Counted from the stretch's first letter, positions 1-8,052 are shown. The stretch is 13,800 nt of DNA from an uncultured Allomuricauda sp. (GCA_937911965.1 CALDPL010000119.1:1-13800), one strand, 5' to 3'. Program-made: numbers and translations. Notes: a model not told the origin generated them from the sequence alone.

Positions 1-500
1 CCCGCCGGTTCGTCGATGCCGCTGCACCGCTGCGCGTCTGGGACACCCGCAAGACGACCCCAGGACTGCGCACGTTGGAGAAGGCAGCGGTGCGCGCTGG
101 AGGAGCCGTCAACCACCGCGGCAACCTCTCCGACTGGATCATGCTCAAGGACAACCATATCGATTTTGCCGGGGGGATCACCAAGGCCATAGAGAAGACC
201 CGGCAGTACCTCAGGGAAAACAACAGGGATCTTAAGATAATCGTCGAGGCCAGGAATTTGGCGGAAGTGGAGGAGATCTTGGAGTCCCCGGGAATCCATA
301 GGATCCTGCTCGATAATTTTGACTATGCCCAGACCCGGGAGGCCGTGGGGATGATCGGGGACAAATGCCTTACCGAGTCTTCGGGGGGAATCGATGAGGG
401 TACCCTCCGGGCCTATGCCGAGTGCGGGGTGGACTATGTTTCCCTGGGGGCCCTGACCCATTCGGTACACAATATGGACCTAAGCCTTAAAGCCGTATAG
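1..500 (+). CDS. nadC: Nicotinate-nucleotide pyrophosphorylase (carboxylating), 5' truncated
   Basis: This is the C-terminal part (about 165 residues, reading frame starting at base 3) of quinolinate phosphoribosyltransferase. The enzyme converts quinolinate and PRPP to nicotinate mononucleotide in de novo NAD synthesis in the cytoplasm. Family hallmarks visible are DTRKTTPGLR, NHR followed by LSDWIMLKDNHI, IIVEARNL with the acidic residue of the active site, RILLDNF, TESSGGI and the terminal GVDYVSLGALTHSV. Roughly the first 120 residues lie outside the window. The stop codon directly precedes the ATG of the next gene, so nadC heads an operon with the YihY-type gene and priA. The first 150 bases differ from the rest of the gene: about 69% GC against about 52% in the next 150, and CGC for 6 of 7 arginines against none of the next 7. 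Identity is certain; the mixed composition is unexplained. Confidence 0.95.
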   Translation, partial: RRFVDAAAPLRVWDTRKTTPGLRTLEKAAVRAGGAVNHRGNLSDWIMLKDNHIDFAGGITKAIEKTRQYLRENNRDLKIIVEARNLAEVEEILESPGIHRILLDNFDYAQTREAVGMIGDKCLTESSGGIDEGTLRAYAECGVDYVSLGALTHSVHNMDLSLKAV

Positions 501-1535
501 ATGTCCAAGGAGGTGGAAGAGCAGTTGGAGAAGATCCCGGTGGTCAACTGGCTTGTTCGCCTATTGAAGAACATCAAGTTGAAAGCCTTCGAAGGGCTGT
601 CCATGTACGATTTGATCGAAATGTACCTATTGGGAATCGTCAAGGGGACCCTTTCGACCCGGGCCAGTTCCATTGCATTCAGTCTGTTCATGGCCCTGTT
701 CCCCCTGCTCATCTTTATGGTGACCCTGGTCCCCTTTGTAATTCCCTATGTCAGTGTGGGCAATGAAAACTTTGACGCACAGTTCCTCATATTTTTGGAG
801 TCCTTCCTGCCTTCGGCCACTTCGGATTATTTTGGGGAGATCTATCAACAGATCAAGGACCAGAAACAAGGGGGGCTGTTGTCCTCCACCTTCCTTTTGT
901 CCATATTTTTGGTGGCCAATGGCGTGAACGCGATCTTTGGGGGGTTTGAGAATTCCTACCATGTGGAGCTCACCCGGAGCTTTTTCAGGCAGTACGCCTA
1001 TGCCCTGATGGTGGGCATTCTCCTGTCCATTTTGGTAATCTTGGGCGCAGTGATTTTTGTGTATTTCGAATTTTATATCCTGGATGCGGCCAATGAATCC
1101 CTGGCCGAACTCTTCGGTTATGACAAGATCAGGGGGGACAGTGCATGGATCCGATTGGCAAAGATCCTTTTCTTTCTGTGCATTACCTATATGATCACGG
1201 CCATCCTGTATTACTTTGGGACCGCAGAGGGCAAGAACGCAAAGTTTTTTTCGGCAGGGGCCCTGATGACGACGCTATTGTTCTTGTTGACCTCCTATTT
1301 TTTTGGGATCTATGTTGAAAAATTTGCACGATACAACGAGCTCTATGGAGCTTTGGGGGGATTGTTGATCTTGATGGTGTTCATCTGGTTGAACGCCAAC
1401 ATACTCTTGTTGGGATTTGAACTCAACGCCACCTTGAATTCCCTAAAGCGTTCCCATCGGAGGAAGCAAGAGCTCCAAACCCCTGAGGGGGAAGTACAGG
1501 CCGTGGATGGGGCCGGGGACCCTCCCAATCTATAA
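501..1535 (+). CDS. YihY/virulence factor BrkB family inner-membrane protein
   Basis: A 344-residue polytopic membrane protein of the YihY/BrkB family, whose molecular function is poorly defined; the old name RNase BN for this family is a misassignment. Six hydrophobic segments can be placed at about residues 56-82, 126-146, 165-192, 217-240, 250-272 and 283-305. The characteristic region near the last segment, YGALGG followed by WLNANILLLGFELNA, is present. The N-terminal 50 residues and the charged C-terminal tail (from about 315) should be cytoplasmic. The ATG follows the nadC stop codon with no gap, and priA starts 18 bp after the stop, so the three genes are probably co-transcribed. The family assignment is firm; any role in transport or envelope function is unknown. 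Confidence 0.9.
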   Translation: MSKEVEEQLEKIPVVNWLVRLLKNIKLKAFEGLSMYDLIEMYLLGIVKGTLSTRASSIAFSLFMALFPLLIFMVTLVPFVIPYVSVGNENFDAQFLIFLESFLPSATSDYFGEIYQQIKDQKQGGLLSSTFLLSIFLVANGVNAIFGGFENSYHVELTRSFFRQYAYALMVGILLSILVILGAVIFVYFEFYILDAANESLAELFGYDKIRGDSAWIRLAKILFFLCITYMITAILYYFGTAEGKNAKFFSAGALMTTLLFLLTSYFFGIYVEKFARYNELYGALGGLLILMVFIWLNANILLLGFELNATLNSLKRSHRRKQELQTPEGEVQAVDGAGDPPNL

Positions 1536-1553
1536 AAAAACGGAAAAGACGCA

Positions 1554-3993
1554 ATGGATCATTTTTTGGATGTTGTCCTGCCCATTCCCCTGGAGCGATT
1601 GTTCACCTATAGGATATCGCCCCGGGAGGCCGAATTCATCCGTCCGGGAATGCGGGTGGCCGTTCCCTTTGGCAAATCCAAGATCTATACCGCCCTGGCC
1701 CACGGGGTCCACCAAAACGCACCCACGGCATACGATGCCAAGGAAATCTATCAGATTCTCGACGAGGTCCCCCTGGTCAGCGCAATCCAGTTGAAACATT
1801 GGAAATGGGTGGCCGATTATTATATGTGCAGTTTGGGGGAGGTGGTCCGGAGCGCACTGCCCGGGGCATTTTTATTGGAAAGCGAAACCTTGATCTTGCC
1901 CAATAAGGAGGCCGAGGTCGATGAAATGGGGCTAGCGGATGATGAGTTTTTGGTCTTTGAGGCACTTCAGCACCACAGTTCCCTGACCATAGCGGAAATC
2001 AGTGATATCGTGGACCGAAAGAACGTATTGGCCCTGGTGGACCGATTGGTCCAAAAAGGGGTGGCCCTGCAAAGGGAGGAGCTCTATGAACGCTACAGGC
2101 CCAAATTGGTCCGATATGTCAAACTCTCGCCATCCTATGGAGAGGGGGATGCCCTGGAGGAACTGCTCAAGGAACTTTCCAGGGCCCCAAAACAGAGCCA
2201 GGTCCTGTTGGCCCTGTTCCAATGGCAGGCCAAGTCCAAAAAACCCATTTCCATCCAGGATCTCGAACGGGAGAGCGGCAGTTCCAAGGCCGTGATCAAG
2301 GCCCTTGTCGCCAAGGGTATCCTGGAGGAGTTCCACATCAGAAAGGATCGGGTAGGCTATGAGGGGGAATCCCAAGGGTCGGGAACCATTGTTCCCAACC
2401 AATACCAGGAAAGGGCCCTGGAAGAGATAGGGAAGGGCTTTGCACAAGATCGGCCCGTGCTGCTGCAAGGGGTCACCGCTTCAGGGAAGACGGAGGTCTA
2501 TATAAAATTGCTGCAAAAATGCCTGGACCGGGGAAAACAATCCCTGTACCTGTTGCCGGAAATCGCCCTGACCTCCCAATTGATAGATCGATTGAGGGGA
2601 TATTTTGGGTCCAAGGTAAGCGTATACCATTCCAAGTACAGCATCCACGAAAGGGTGGAGGTCTGGAACAATGTTCGCAAGGGGGCGGAAAAGGCCCAGA
2701 TCGTGATCGGGGCCAGATCCTCCCTCTTTTTGCCCTTCCCGGAACTGGGCCTGGTCGTGGTGGACGAGGAACACGACAGCTCCTACAAACAGTTCGACCC
2801 AGCCCCGCGCTACCATGCCCGGGATCGTCCTGGCTTCCCTGCACCGGGCCAAGGTCGTTCTGGGGTCGGCCACCCCAAGTTTGGAAAGCCGTCACAATGT
2901 GGATTTGGGAAAATATGGCCATGCCACCATGGAGCACAGATTCGGGAAGGTCATGATGCCGGAGATCCAATTGGTGGACCTCAAGGAGGCCACGCGCAAG
3001 AAACGGATGAAGGGACATTTTTCCGATACCCTTTTCGAGGCCATTGCCGAAACCCTGGAAGCGGGGGAGCAACTGATCTTGTTCCAAAACCGCAGGGGCT
3101 TTGCCCCGGTGGTGGAATGTACCACCTGTGGCCATGTGGCCCAATGTACCAATTGTGATGTGAGCCTTACCTACCACCGGCACAGCCAACAGCTGCGATG
3201 CCATTATTGCGGGTACCATATGGCCCTGCAGCCCAGTTGTCTGGCCTGTGGGAGCCATACCTTGGACAAAAAGGGACTGGGCACCCAACAGATACAGGAG
3301 GAACTGGGGCAATTCTTTCCCGAGGCCTCGGTGGGCAGGATGGACCAGGATACCACCAGGGGCAAATACGCCTATGAAAAAATCATTTCCGCATTTGAAA
3401 ACCACGAAACGGATATCTTGGTGGGGACCCAGATGGTGACCAAGGGCTTGGATTTCAGAAATGTGGGCCTGGTGGGGATCATCAATGCGGATTCCATGCT
3501 GCACTTTCCGGATTACAGGGCCCACGAACGCAGTTTTGAAATGTTGACCCAAGTGGCCGGCAGGACCAAAAAGCGGGGCAAGGTGCTCATACAGACCTAT
3601 AATCCCTATCACCAGATCTTGCAGCAGGTGGCCTCGAACGACTATCAGGGCATGTATGCGGAACAATTGCACGAGAGGGGACAGTTTGGATATCCCCCTT
3701 TGACCAAGATAATCAAGTTGACCCTGAAGGGGCGGGATTTCAACATGGTGAACCAGGCTTCGGATTGGATGGCAACATCCCTTAGAAACGTTTTGGGGAG
3801 CGGGGTACTGGGCCCTGAATATCCACCGGTGGCCAGGATACGCAGGGATTACTTGAAGAATATCCTGATCAAGATCCCGGAAGGCCGATCCCTTTCACAA
3901 ACAAAATATGGCATCAAAAGAATTGAAAGATCCTTTAATGCCATTTCCCAGTATCGAAGTGTGCGTTTGGTCTACAATGTGGACCATATATGA
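1554..3993 (+). pseudogene. priA: Primosomal protein N' (PriA replication restart helicase), interrupted by a frameshift near 2818-2826
   Basis: PriA binds stalled or abandoned forks and reloads the replicative helicase. The 5' frame (from 1554) has the N-terminal 3'-end-binding domain, Walker A GVTASGKT (residues 306-313), DEEH (404-407) and the aromatic-rich loop up to RYHARD. After that the frame becomes nonsense and stops at 3158. The rest continues in the +1 frame from about 2815: IVLASLHRAKVVLGSATPSLES (motif III), a zinc-binding block of eight cysteines between 3118 and 3249, GTQMVTKGLDF (motif V, near 3423) and QVAGRTKK (motif VI, near 3550). Homologs read RYHARD, two residues, then IVLAS or similar, so 8 bases appear to be missing; restoring them gives 815 residues, close to the usual size. 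An ATG at 2815 could start a 392-residue distal product, but the break separates motif II from motif III inside one helicase lobe. The cause may be a real mutation or a sequence error; the site is not a homopolymer. Confidence 0.9.
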
Positions 3994-4686
3994 TCAAACG
4001 TTGGCCAATGCCTCCGCCAGTTCTGTCTTTTTGTTTCTGCTCAAGGGAATCTGTCTGCCCCCAACCTCAACATTCTTGCTGTTGAACTTTTCAATTTTCT
4101 CCAGATTCACGATGTAGGATTTATGGATGCGAAGGAATTTCTCCCCCGGCAATTGTTTTTCAAAGGACTTCATGGTGGACAAGATCACGATATTGGCCTC
4201 ATCGGTCACCAATTTGATATAATCCCCCAGGGCCTCGATCCACTTGATGTCATTGAGGATGACCTTGCGTTTTTTCAGGTTGCTCTTCACGAAGATGTGC
4301 TCTTCATCCTCATCCACCCGGTTGAGCTGTTCGTATTTGGCCACGGCCCTTTTCACAGAGGCCTCAAAACGGGCCAGGGTGATCGGTTTGTGCAGGTAAT
4401 CGGTAACGTCGTAGTCAAAGGCCTTGAGGGCGTAATCGGGTTTTCCGGTGATCAATATGACCTGTGGTGGGTTCTCCAGGGCCTCCAAAAGGTCAAAACC
4501 GCTGATGATGGGCATTTCGACGTCCAGGAAAATCAAATCGACTTCGTGGTTTTTCAGGCCATTTTTGGCTTCAATGGCATTGCTGTACTCAGCGACCAAA
4601 GCAAGATGTGGATGATTGTTGACCAATTTGGCAACGGCCATGCGCTGCATGGAAGAATCGTCTACAATTATACTTCTTAATTTCAT
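3994..4686 (-). CDS. LytTR-family response regulator transcription factor
   Basis: A 230-residue response regulator of the LytR/AlgR class. The receiver domain (about 1-120) has the acidic pair D9-D10, phosphoacceptor D55 in LIFLDVEMP, T80 in LITGKPDYALKAFDYDVTDYLHKP and the conserved K100. The C-terminal LytTR DNA-binding domain (about 126-225) shows WIEALGDYIKLV, LRIHKSYIVNLEKIEKF and IPLSRNKK. In Bacteroidota these regulators usually pair with LytS-type membrane kinases lacking classical HisKA domains, but no kinase is adjacent here, so it is an orphan within the window. It is transcribed away from the rpsF operon and converges on priA, with its stop codon immediately abutting the priA stop (TGATCA at 3991-3996). 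Target genes cannot be inferred from the sequence. Confidence 0.94.
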   Translation of the reverse strand: MKLRSIIVDDSSMQRMAVAKLVNNHPHLALVAEYSNAIEAKNGLKNHEVDLIFLDVEMPIISGFDLLEALENPPQVILITGKPDYALKAFDYDVTDYLHKPITLARFEASVKRAVAKYEQLNRVDEDEEHIFVKSNLKKRKVILNDIKWIEALGDYIKLVTDEANIVILSTMKSFEKQLPGEKFLRIHKSYIVNLEKIEKFNSKNVEVGGRQIPLSRNKKTELAEALANV

Positions 4687-4720
4687 AGAATTGGTTGATT
4701 TGTGGGGTTTAAATCATCGG

Positions 4721-4751
4721 CAAATTACATAAAAAGGACGCTAAAGCGCAA
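4721..4751 (-). promoter_or_regulatory. Candidate promoter of the LytTR regulator
   Basis: On the minus strand a TTG (4749-4751) is followed after 21 bp by TAATTTG (4721-4727). This is one base short of the Bacteroidota -7 consensus TAnnTTTG. It would give a leader of roughly 25 nt. The match is imperfect, so this is a weak call. Confidence 0.3.
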
Positions 4752-4868
4752 CAAAAGATGTAAACATGGTCCAATTTGTTGTGTACATTACCATTTACGT
4801 TATATGGGTCGTTACGGTTCATCATTGTTGATAACTCTTGTTGGTTAAACGAAGATTAATGTGTTTTC
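4752..4868. other. Divergent intergenic region with an imperfect inverted repeat and a GTT cluster
   Basis: This non-coding stretch between the LytTR regulator and rpsF holds an imperfect inverted repeat, with arm ATGTAAACATGGT at 4758-4770 and its partner ACCATTTACGT at 4790-4800 (one mismatch and a 2-nt bulge). It also holds several GTT-containing words on the plus strand: GTTCAT at 4817, GTTGAT at 4827 and GTTGGT at 4840. LytTR proteins bind repeated GTT-centred half sites, so these could be autoregulatory sites, but the words are short and may be chance. Confidence 0.2.
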
Positions 4869-4899
4869 TTGCAAGGGGAAGGATTAATTGTTACTTTTG
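4869..4899 (+). promoter_or_regulatory. Promoter of the rpsF-rpsR-rplI operon
   Basis: A -33 type TTG (4869-4871) lies 20 bp before a perfect Bacteroidota -7 element TACTTTTG (4892-4899). Transcription would start near 4906, leaving an AT-rich leader of only about 16 nt before the rpsF ATG at 4922. This position also rules out the longer in-frame start at 4838. Confidence 0.7.
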
Positions 4900-4921
4900 C
4901 GCTCCTTTAAAAATAATTAAT

Positions 4922-5260
4922 ATGAACCATTACGAAACTGTTTTCATTTTGAATCCCGTTCTATCTGAGACCCAGATAGAGGAAACAGTCAAGAAATTCG
5001 AGGATCTCTTGATTACGAATGGTGCCAAAATGGTCTCCAAGGAAGATTGGGGACTTAAAAAATTGGCCTATCCCATTCAGCACAAAAAAAGTGGATTTTA
5101 CCACTTGTTCGAGTTTACCGCCCCCGGTGAGGCCATTGGCCCCTACGAGCTTGAATTCAGACGCGATGAGCGCATCATGCGCTTTTTGACCGTTAAATTG
5201 GACAAGCACGCAGTGGCTTGGGCAGAGAAAAGAAGAACAAAACTTAAAGCAAACGCATAG
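4922..5260 (+). CDS. rpsF: 30S ribosomal protein bS6
   Basis: A 112-residue bS6, beginning MNHYETVFILNPVLSE and containing the typical KFEDLLITNGAKMVSKEDWGLKKLAYPI and RRDERIMRFLTVKLDKHA. It binds bS18 on the platform of the small subunit. An upstream in-frame extension to 4838 is rejected because the predicted promoter lies inside it and bS6 proteins start at MxxYE. The start is preceded by an A/T-rich sequence without a Shine-Dalgarno motif, as is usual in this phylum, where bS6, bS18 and bS21 are known to help occlude the anti-Shine-Dalgarno end of 16S rRNA. It is the first gene of a three-gene ribosomal operon and is followed after 3 bp by rpsR. Confidence 0.97.
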   Translation: MNHYETVFILNPVLSETQIEETVKKFEDLLITNGAKMVSKEDWGLKKLAYPIQHKKSGFYHLFEFTAPGEAIGPYELEFRRDERIMRFLTVKLDKHAVAWAEKRRTKLKANA

Positions 5261-5263
5261 GCC

Positions 5264-5560
5264 ATGGCATCCATAGAACAACAGGCAAAAGCAAAAAAAG
5301 ATGGGGAAATCAGATATCTGACCCCCTTGAACATCGAAACCAGCAAACAAAAGAAGTATTGCAGGTTCAAGAAATCAGGAATCAAGTACATCGATTACAA
5401 AGACCCCGATTTTTTGATGAAATTGGTCAACGAGCAAGGTAAACTGCTTCCCAGAAGACTTACCGGAACCTCCTTGAAATACCAGAGAAAAGTGGCCCAG
5501 GCCGTCAAACGTGCCCGCCATATAGCCTTAATGCCCTACGTTGGCGATATGTTGAAATAA
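5264..5560 (+). CDS. rpsR: 30S ribosomal protein bS18
   Basis: A 98-residue bS18 with the family core [35 protein letters not shown] and [20 protein letters not shown]. It has a lysine-rich N-terminal extension of about 20 residues, usual in Bacteroidota. It forms a heterodimer with bS6 on the 30S platform. It starts 3 bp after the rpsF stop and is followed by rplI after 12 bp. Unlike many bacteria there is no ssb or priB between rpsF and rpsR. Only one cysteine is present in the position where some bS18 proteins carry a zinc ribbon, so this is a zinc-independent form. Confidence 0.97.
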   Translation: MASIEQQAKAKKDGEIRYLTPLNIETSKQKKYCRFKKSGIKYIDYKDPDFLMKLVNEQGKLLPRRLTGTSLKYQRKVAQAVKRARHIALMPYVGDMLK

Positions 5561-5572
5561 AAAATACCGAAG

Positions 5573-6022
5573 ATGGAACTTATTCTAAAAGAAGATGTAC
5601 AGAATTTGGGATTTAAGGATGATATCGTCACCGTTAAGAATGGTTTCGGCAGAAATTTCCTGATTCCACAAGGTTTGGCCGCCCTGGCCACGCCATCGGC
5701 CAAAAAGGTTTTGGCCGAAAATCTAAAACAAAGGGCCCATAAGGAGAAAAAGATCGTTGGGGAGGCCACTAAAATGGCCGAGTCCATCAAACAATTGGAA
5801 ATCCGCATTCCGGCCAAGTCGGGTGCCGGGGACAAATTGTTCGGATCGGTTACCAATATCGACCTGGCTGCCGTCCTGGACAAGGAAGGACACCAAATCG
5901 ATCGAAAATTCATCAATATCAAGGGTGGGGCCATCAAGAGGCTCGGACCTTATGAGGCTACGATCAGATTGCACAGGGAAGTTGTTTTTGACTTTCCCTT
6001 TGAAGTGGTACCGGAGGCGTAA
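5573..6022 (+). CDS. rplI: 50S ribosomal protein bL9
   Basis: A 149-residue bL9 of normal length. The N-terminal RNA-binding domain MELILKEDVQNLGFKDDIVTV followed by VKNGFGRNFLIPQGLA is diagnostic. A charged connecting helix covers about residues 40-75, and the C-terminal domain includes KLFGSVTNIDLAAVL and IKRLGPYEATIRLHREV. bL9 binds near the base of the L1 stalk and affects frame maintenance by translating ribosomes. It is the last gene of the rpsF operon, with a transcription-terminator-like hairpin 30 bp after the stop. Confidence 0.97.
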   Translation: MELILKEDVQNLGFKDDIVTVKNGFGRNFLIPQGLAALATPSAKKVLAENLKQRAHKEKKIVGEATKMAESIKQLEIRIPAKSGAGDKLFGSVTNIDLAAVLDKEGHQIDRKFINIKGGAIKRLGPYEATIRLHREVVFDFPFEVVPEA

Positions 6023-6052
6023 CAGGCCGGTAATCGGAATATGAAACAAAGG

Positions 6053-6077
6053 GGCCATGGAATACATGGCCTTCTTT
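6053..6077 (+). terminator. Hairpin terminator of the rpsF operon
   Basis: A perfect 7-bp stem, GGCCATG (6053-6059) with CATGGCC (6065-6071), encloses the 5-nt loop GAATA and is followed by the pyrimidine-rich TTCTTT. The T tract is interrupted by one C, so efficiency may be moderate. It sits 30 bp after the rplI stop and before the next gene. Confidence 0.65.
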
Positions 6078-6124
6078 GATTTGGGCCCTATGGGAACCGA
6101 AACCCGTCATTCTATCATTGATCC

Positions 6125-6595
6125 ATGAAGTACAAACGTCTGACCAAGGAACAGTTGGAGGAACTGCAACCGGAATTCATCAATTTTCTGGCCACCCAGT
6201 CCATTACGGCAGAGGAGTGGGCGGAAATCAAGAAAGAGCGGCCCGAAGTGGCCGAACAGGAACTCGATGTGTTCAGCGACCTGATCTGGGAGGGGGTGCT
6301 CTCCAAGGTGGAGTACCTGGAGAACATCTCCCAGCTTCATATGCACCTGTTCCATTTGACCGATAAGGAAATGAAGCTCTTTTCCGTCAAGGTCCTGAAC
6401 CCCAATATCGACCTGCGCACCAAGGAAGGCTTTGGGTGGTTCAAACGCAATTTCCAATCCGATTTTGTGGAATACCTGACCGCCTCCAAGGCCTATGGGG
6501 AGGATAGGAACGTGGACAAGTTCGAACTCATAAAGCAGGGAGCCACCATTACCAAAGGGGAACTTTATCAATGGTTTGACCAAATCATGGAATAA
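6125..6595 (+). CDS. Conserved flavobacterial protein, probable DUF6495 family
   Basis: A 156-residue soluble, acidic protein without signal peptide or membrane segment. The sequence starts MKYKRLTKEQLEELQPEFI and contains a conserved-looking middle part, EQELDVFSDLIWEGVLSKVEYLENIS, and a WFKRNFQSDFVEYLTASKAYGEDRNVDKFELIKQG region typed from memory as DUF6495; the family name is not certain. No catalytic motif is apparent. It is predicted to be mostly helical. It stands between the rpsF operon terminator and hisS, both on the same strand. hisS has its own -7 element, so co-transcription is possible but not required. The function is unknown. Confidence 0.85.
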   Translation: MKYKRLTKEQLEELQPEFINFLATQSITAEEWAEIKKERPEVAEQELDVFSDLIWEGVLSKVEYLENISQLHMHLFHLTDKEMKLFSVKVLNPNIDLRTKEGFGWFKRNFQSDFVEYLTASKAYGEDRNVDKFELIKQGATITKGELYQWFDQIME

Positions 6596-6639
6596 GCGGC
6601 ATCCCGCATTCCGGGCCAAGTTCCATTGGCCTGAAAACG

Positions 6640-6647
6640 TATATTTG
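6640..6647 (+). promoter_or_regulatory. -7 promoter element of hisS
   Basis: TATATTTG is a perfect match to the Bacteroidota -7 consensus TAnnTTTG and lies 16 bp before the hisS ATG. No TTG is found at the ideal -33 distance, so the upstream element is weak or absent. Confidence 0.5.
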
Positions 6648-6663
6648 CACAGAATTCAACCAA

Positions 6664-8052
6664 ATGGCACAAAAACCGAGCATACCCAAGGGAACCCGTG
6701 ATTTTTCACCTGCCGAACTGAGCAGGAGAAACCATATCGTCGAAACCATCAAAAGACGTTTTGAGCTTTTTGGGTTCCAGCCCATAGAGACCCCCTCCTT
6801 TGAGAACTCGGAGACCCTGATGGGTAAATACGGGGAAGAGGGCGACCGTTTGATCTTCAAGATCCTGAATTCGGGGGACTACCTCTCCAAGGTGGATGAC
6901 GCCGTTCTGGGTTCGAGGAATTCCGCCTCCCTGACCCCCAAGATTTCGGAAAAGGCCCTGCGTTACGACCTTACCGTGCCCTTTGCACGTTATGTGGTGA
7001 TGCACCGCAACGATATCGATTTTCCCTTCAAAAGGTACCAGATCCAACCGGTGTGGCGTGCCGATAGGCCCCAAAAGGGACGGTTCAGGGAATTTTACCA
7101 ATGCGATGCCGATGTGGTAGGGGCCAATTCCCCCTTACAGGAGGTGGAATTCGTTCAACTTTACGACGCGGTGTTCACAGATCTGGGCCTCAAGGGCTGT
7201 ACGATCAAGATCAACAACCGCAAGATCCTTTCGGGCATCGCCGAGATGATCGGGGCCAAGGATCTTCTGGTTGACTTTACGGTGGCCCTGGACAAATTGG
7301 ACAAGATCGGGGAAGAGAAAGTGAAGGAAGAACTCCTGGCAAAGGGGATCTCCAAGGAGGCCATTGCCAAGGCACAGCCCTTGTTCACCATGATAGGGAC
7401 CGCCAAGGAGCAATTGGATCGCTTAAAGACCCTTTTGGCGGATTCCCAGATCGGGATATTGGGGGTGGCCGAATTGGAAGAAATTATTTCCAATGTGGAA
7501 CTTTTGGGACTCGGTTCCGCCCGTTTGCAATTGGATGTGACCCTGGCCAGGGGCCTGAACTACTATACGGGTGCCATATTCGAAGTGGCCGCTCCCGATG
7601 GGGTCAGTATGGGCTCCATCGGGGGAGGGGGGCGTTACGACGACCTGACCGGGATCTTCGGCCTACAGGATGTCAGCGGGGTGGGCATCTCCTTTGGCCT
7701 GGACCGCATATACTTGGTCATGGAGGAATTGGGACTGTTTCCGGACAGTCTGGACAATTCCCTGGACATCCTCTTTTTGAACCTTGGAAAAAAAGAAGGC
7801 CTGGAAGCCCTGAAACTGGTCTCTTTCCTGAGAAGGGAAGGAATCCGGGCCGATCTGTACCCCACGGATGCCAAAATCCAGAAACAGTTCAAGTACGCCG
7901 ATAGGAAAGGGGTTCCCCTGGTGGCCGTAATAGGGGAGGAGGAACTTGCCCAGGGCCGATTGACCTTGAGGAACATGAAGACCGGCGATCAGCGATCCCT
8001 TCCTTTGGAGGATGGATCTTTGTTGCTGGAACGGCTCAGATCCGATTCTTGA
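6664..8052 (+). CDS. hisS: Histidine--tRNA ligase
   Basis: A 462-residue class II aminoacyl-tRNA synthetase that charges tRNA-His in the cytoplasm. Visible hallmarks are the N-terminal KGTRDFSP (residues 9-16), RYDLTVPFARYV (100-111), motif 2 with FKRYQIQPVWRADRP and GRFREFYQCD (122-148), the histidine-specific motifs LARGLNYYTGAIFE (294-307) and GSIGGGGRYDDL (317-328), and motif 3 GVGISFGLDRI (339-349). The C-terminal anticodon-binding domain spans about 365-455 (DILFLNLG, LRREGIRADLY, QFKYADRKGVPLVAVIGEEE). Length is normal for the Bacteroidota form. Its last 17 bases overlap the 3' end of the convergent Nudix gene. Confidence 0.97.
   Translation: MAQKPSIPKGTRDFSPAELSRRNHIVETIKRRFELFGFQPIETPSFENSETLMGKYGEEGDRLIFKILNSGDYLSKVDDAVLGSRNSASLTPKISEKALRYDLTVPFARYVVMHRNDIDFPFKRYQIQPVWRADRPQKGRFREFYQCDADVVGANSPLQEVEFVQLYDAVFTDLGLKGCTIKINNRKILSGIAEMIGAKDLLVDFTVALDKLDKIGEEKVKEELLAKGISKEAIAKAQPLFTMIGTAKEQLDRLKTLLADSQIGILGVAELEEIISNVELLGLGSARLQLDVTLARGLNYYTGAIFEVAAPDGVSMGSIGGGGRYDDLTGIFGLQDVSGVGISFGLDRIYLVMEELGLFPDSLDNSLDILFLNLGKKEGLEALKLVSFLRREGIRADLYPTDAKIQKQFKYADRKGVPLVAVIGEEELAQGRLTLRNMKTGDQRSLPLEDGSLLLERLRSDS

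Noticed and set aside
2473..3672. A 399-codon open frame on the minus strand opposite priA
   Set aside because: It is exactly antisense to conserved PriA helicase coding sequence, spans the frameshift without change, and has a low-information composition rich in Gly, His and Pro typical of codon-bias shadows.
4824..4835. The 12-mer ATTGTTGATAAC, also present as its complement at 13695-13706
   Set aside because: In 13.8 kb read on both strands several exact 12-base matches are expected by chance, and the surrounding bases do not extend the similarity.
4838..4921. An upstream in-frame extension of rpsF
   Set aside because: The predicted promoter TTG-N20-TACTTTTG lies inside it, and bS6 proteins begin at the MNHYE position.
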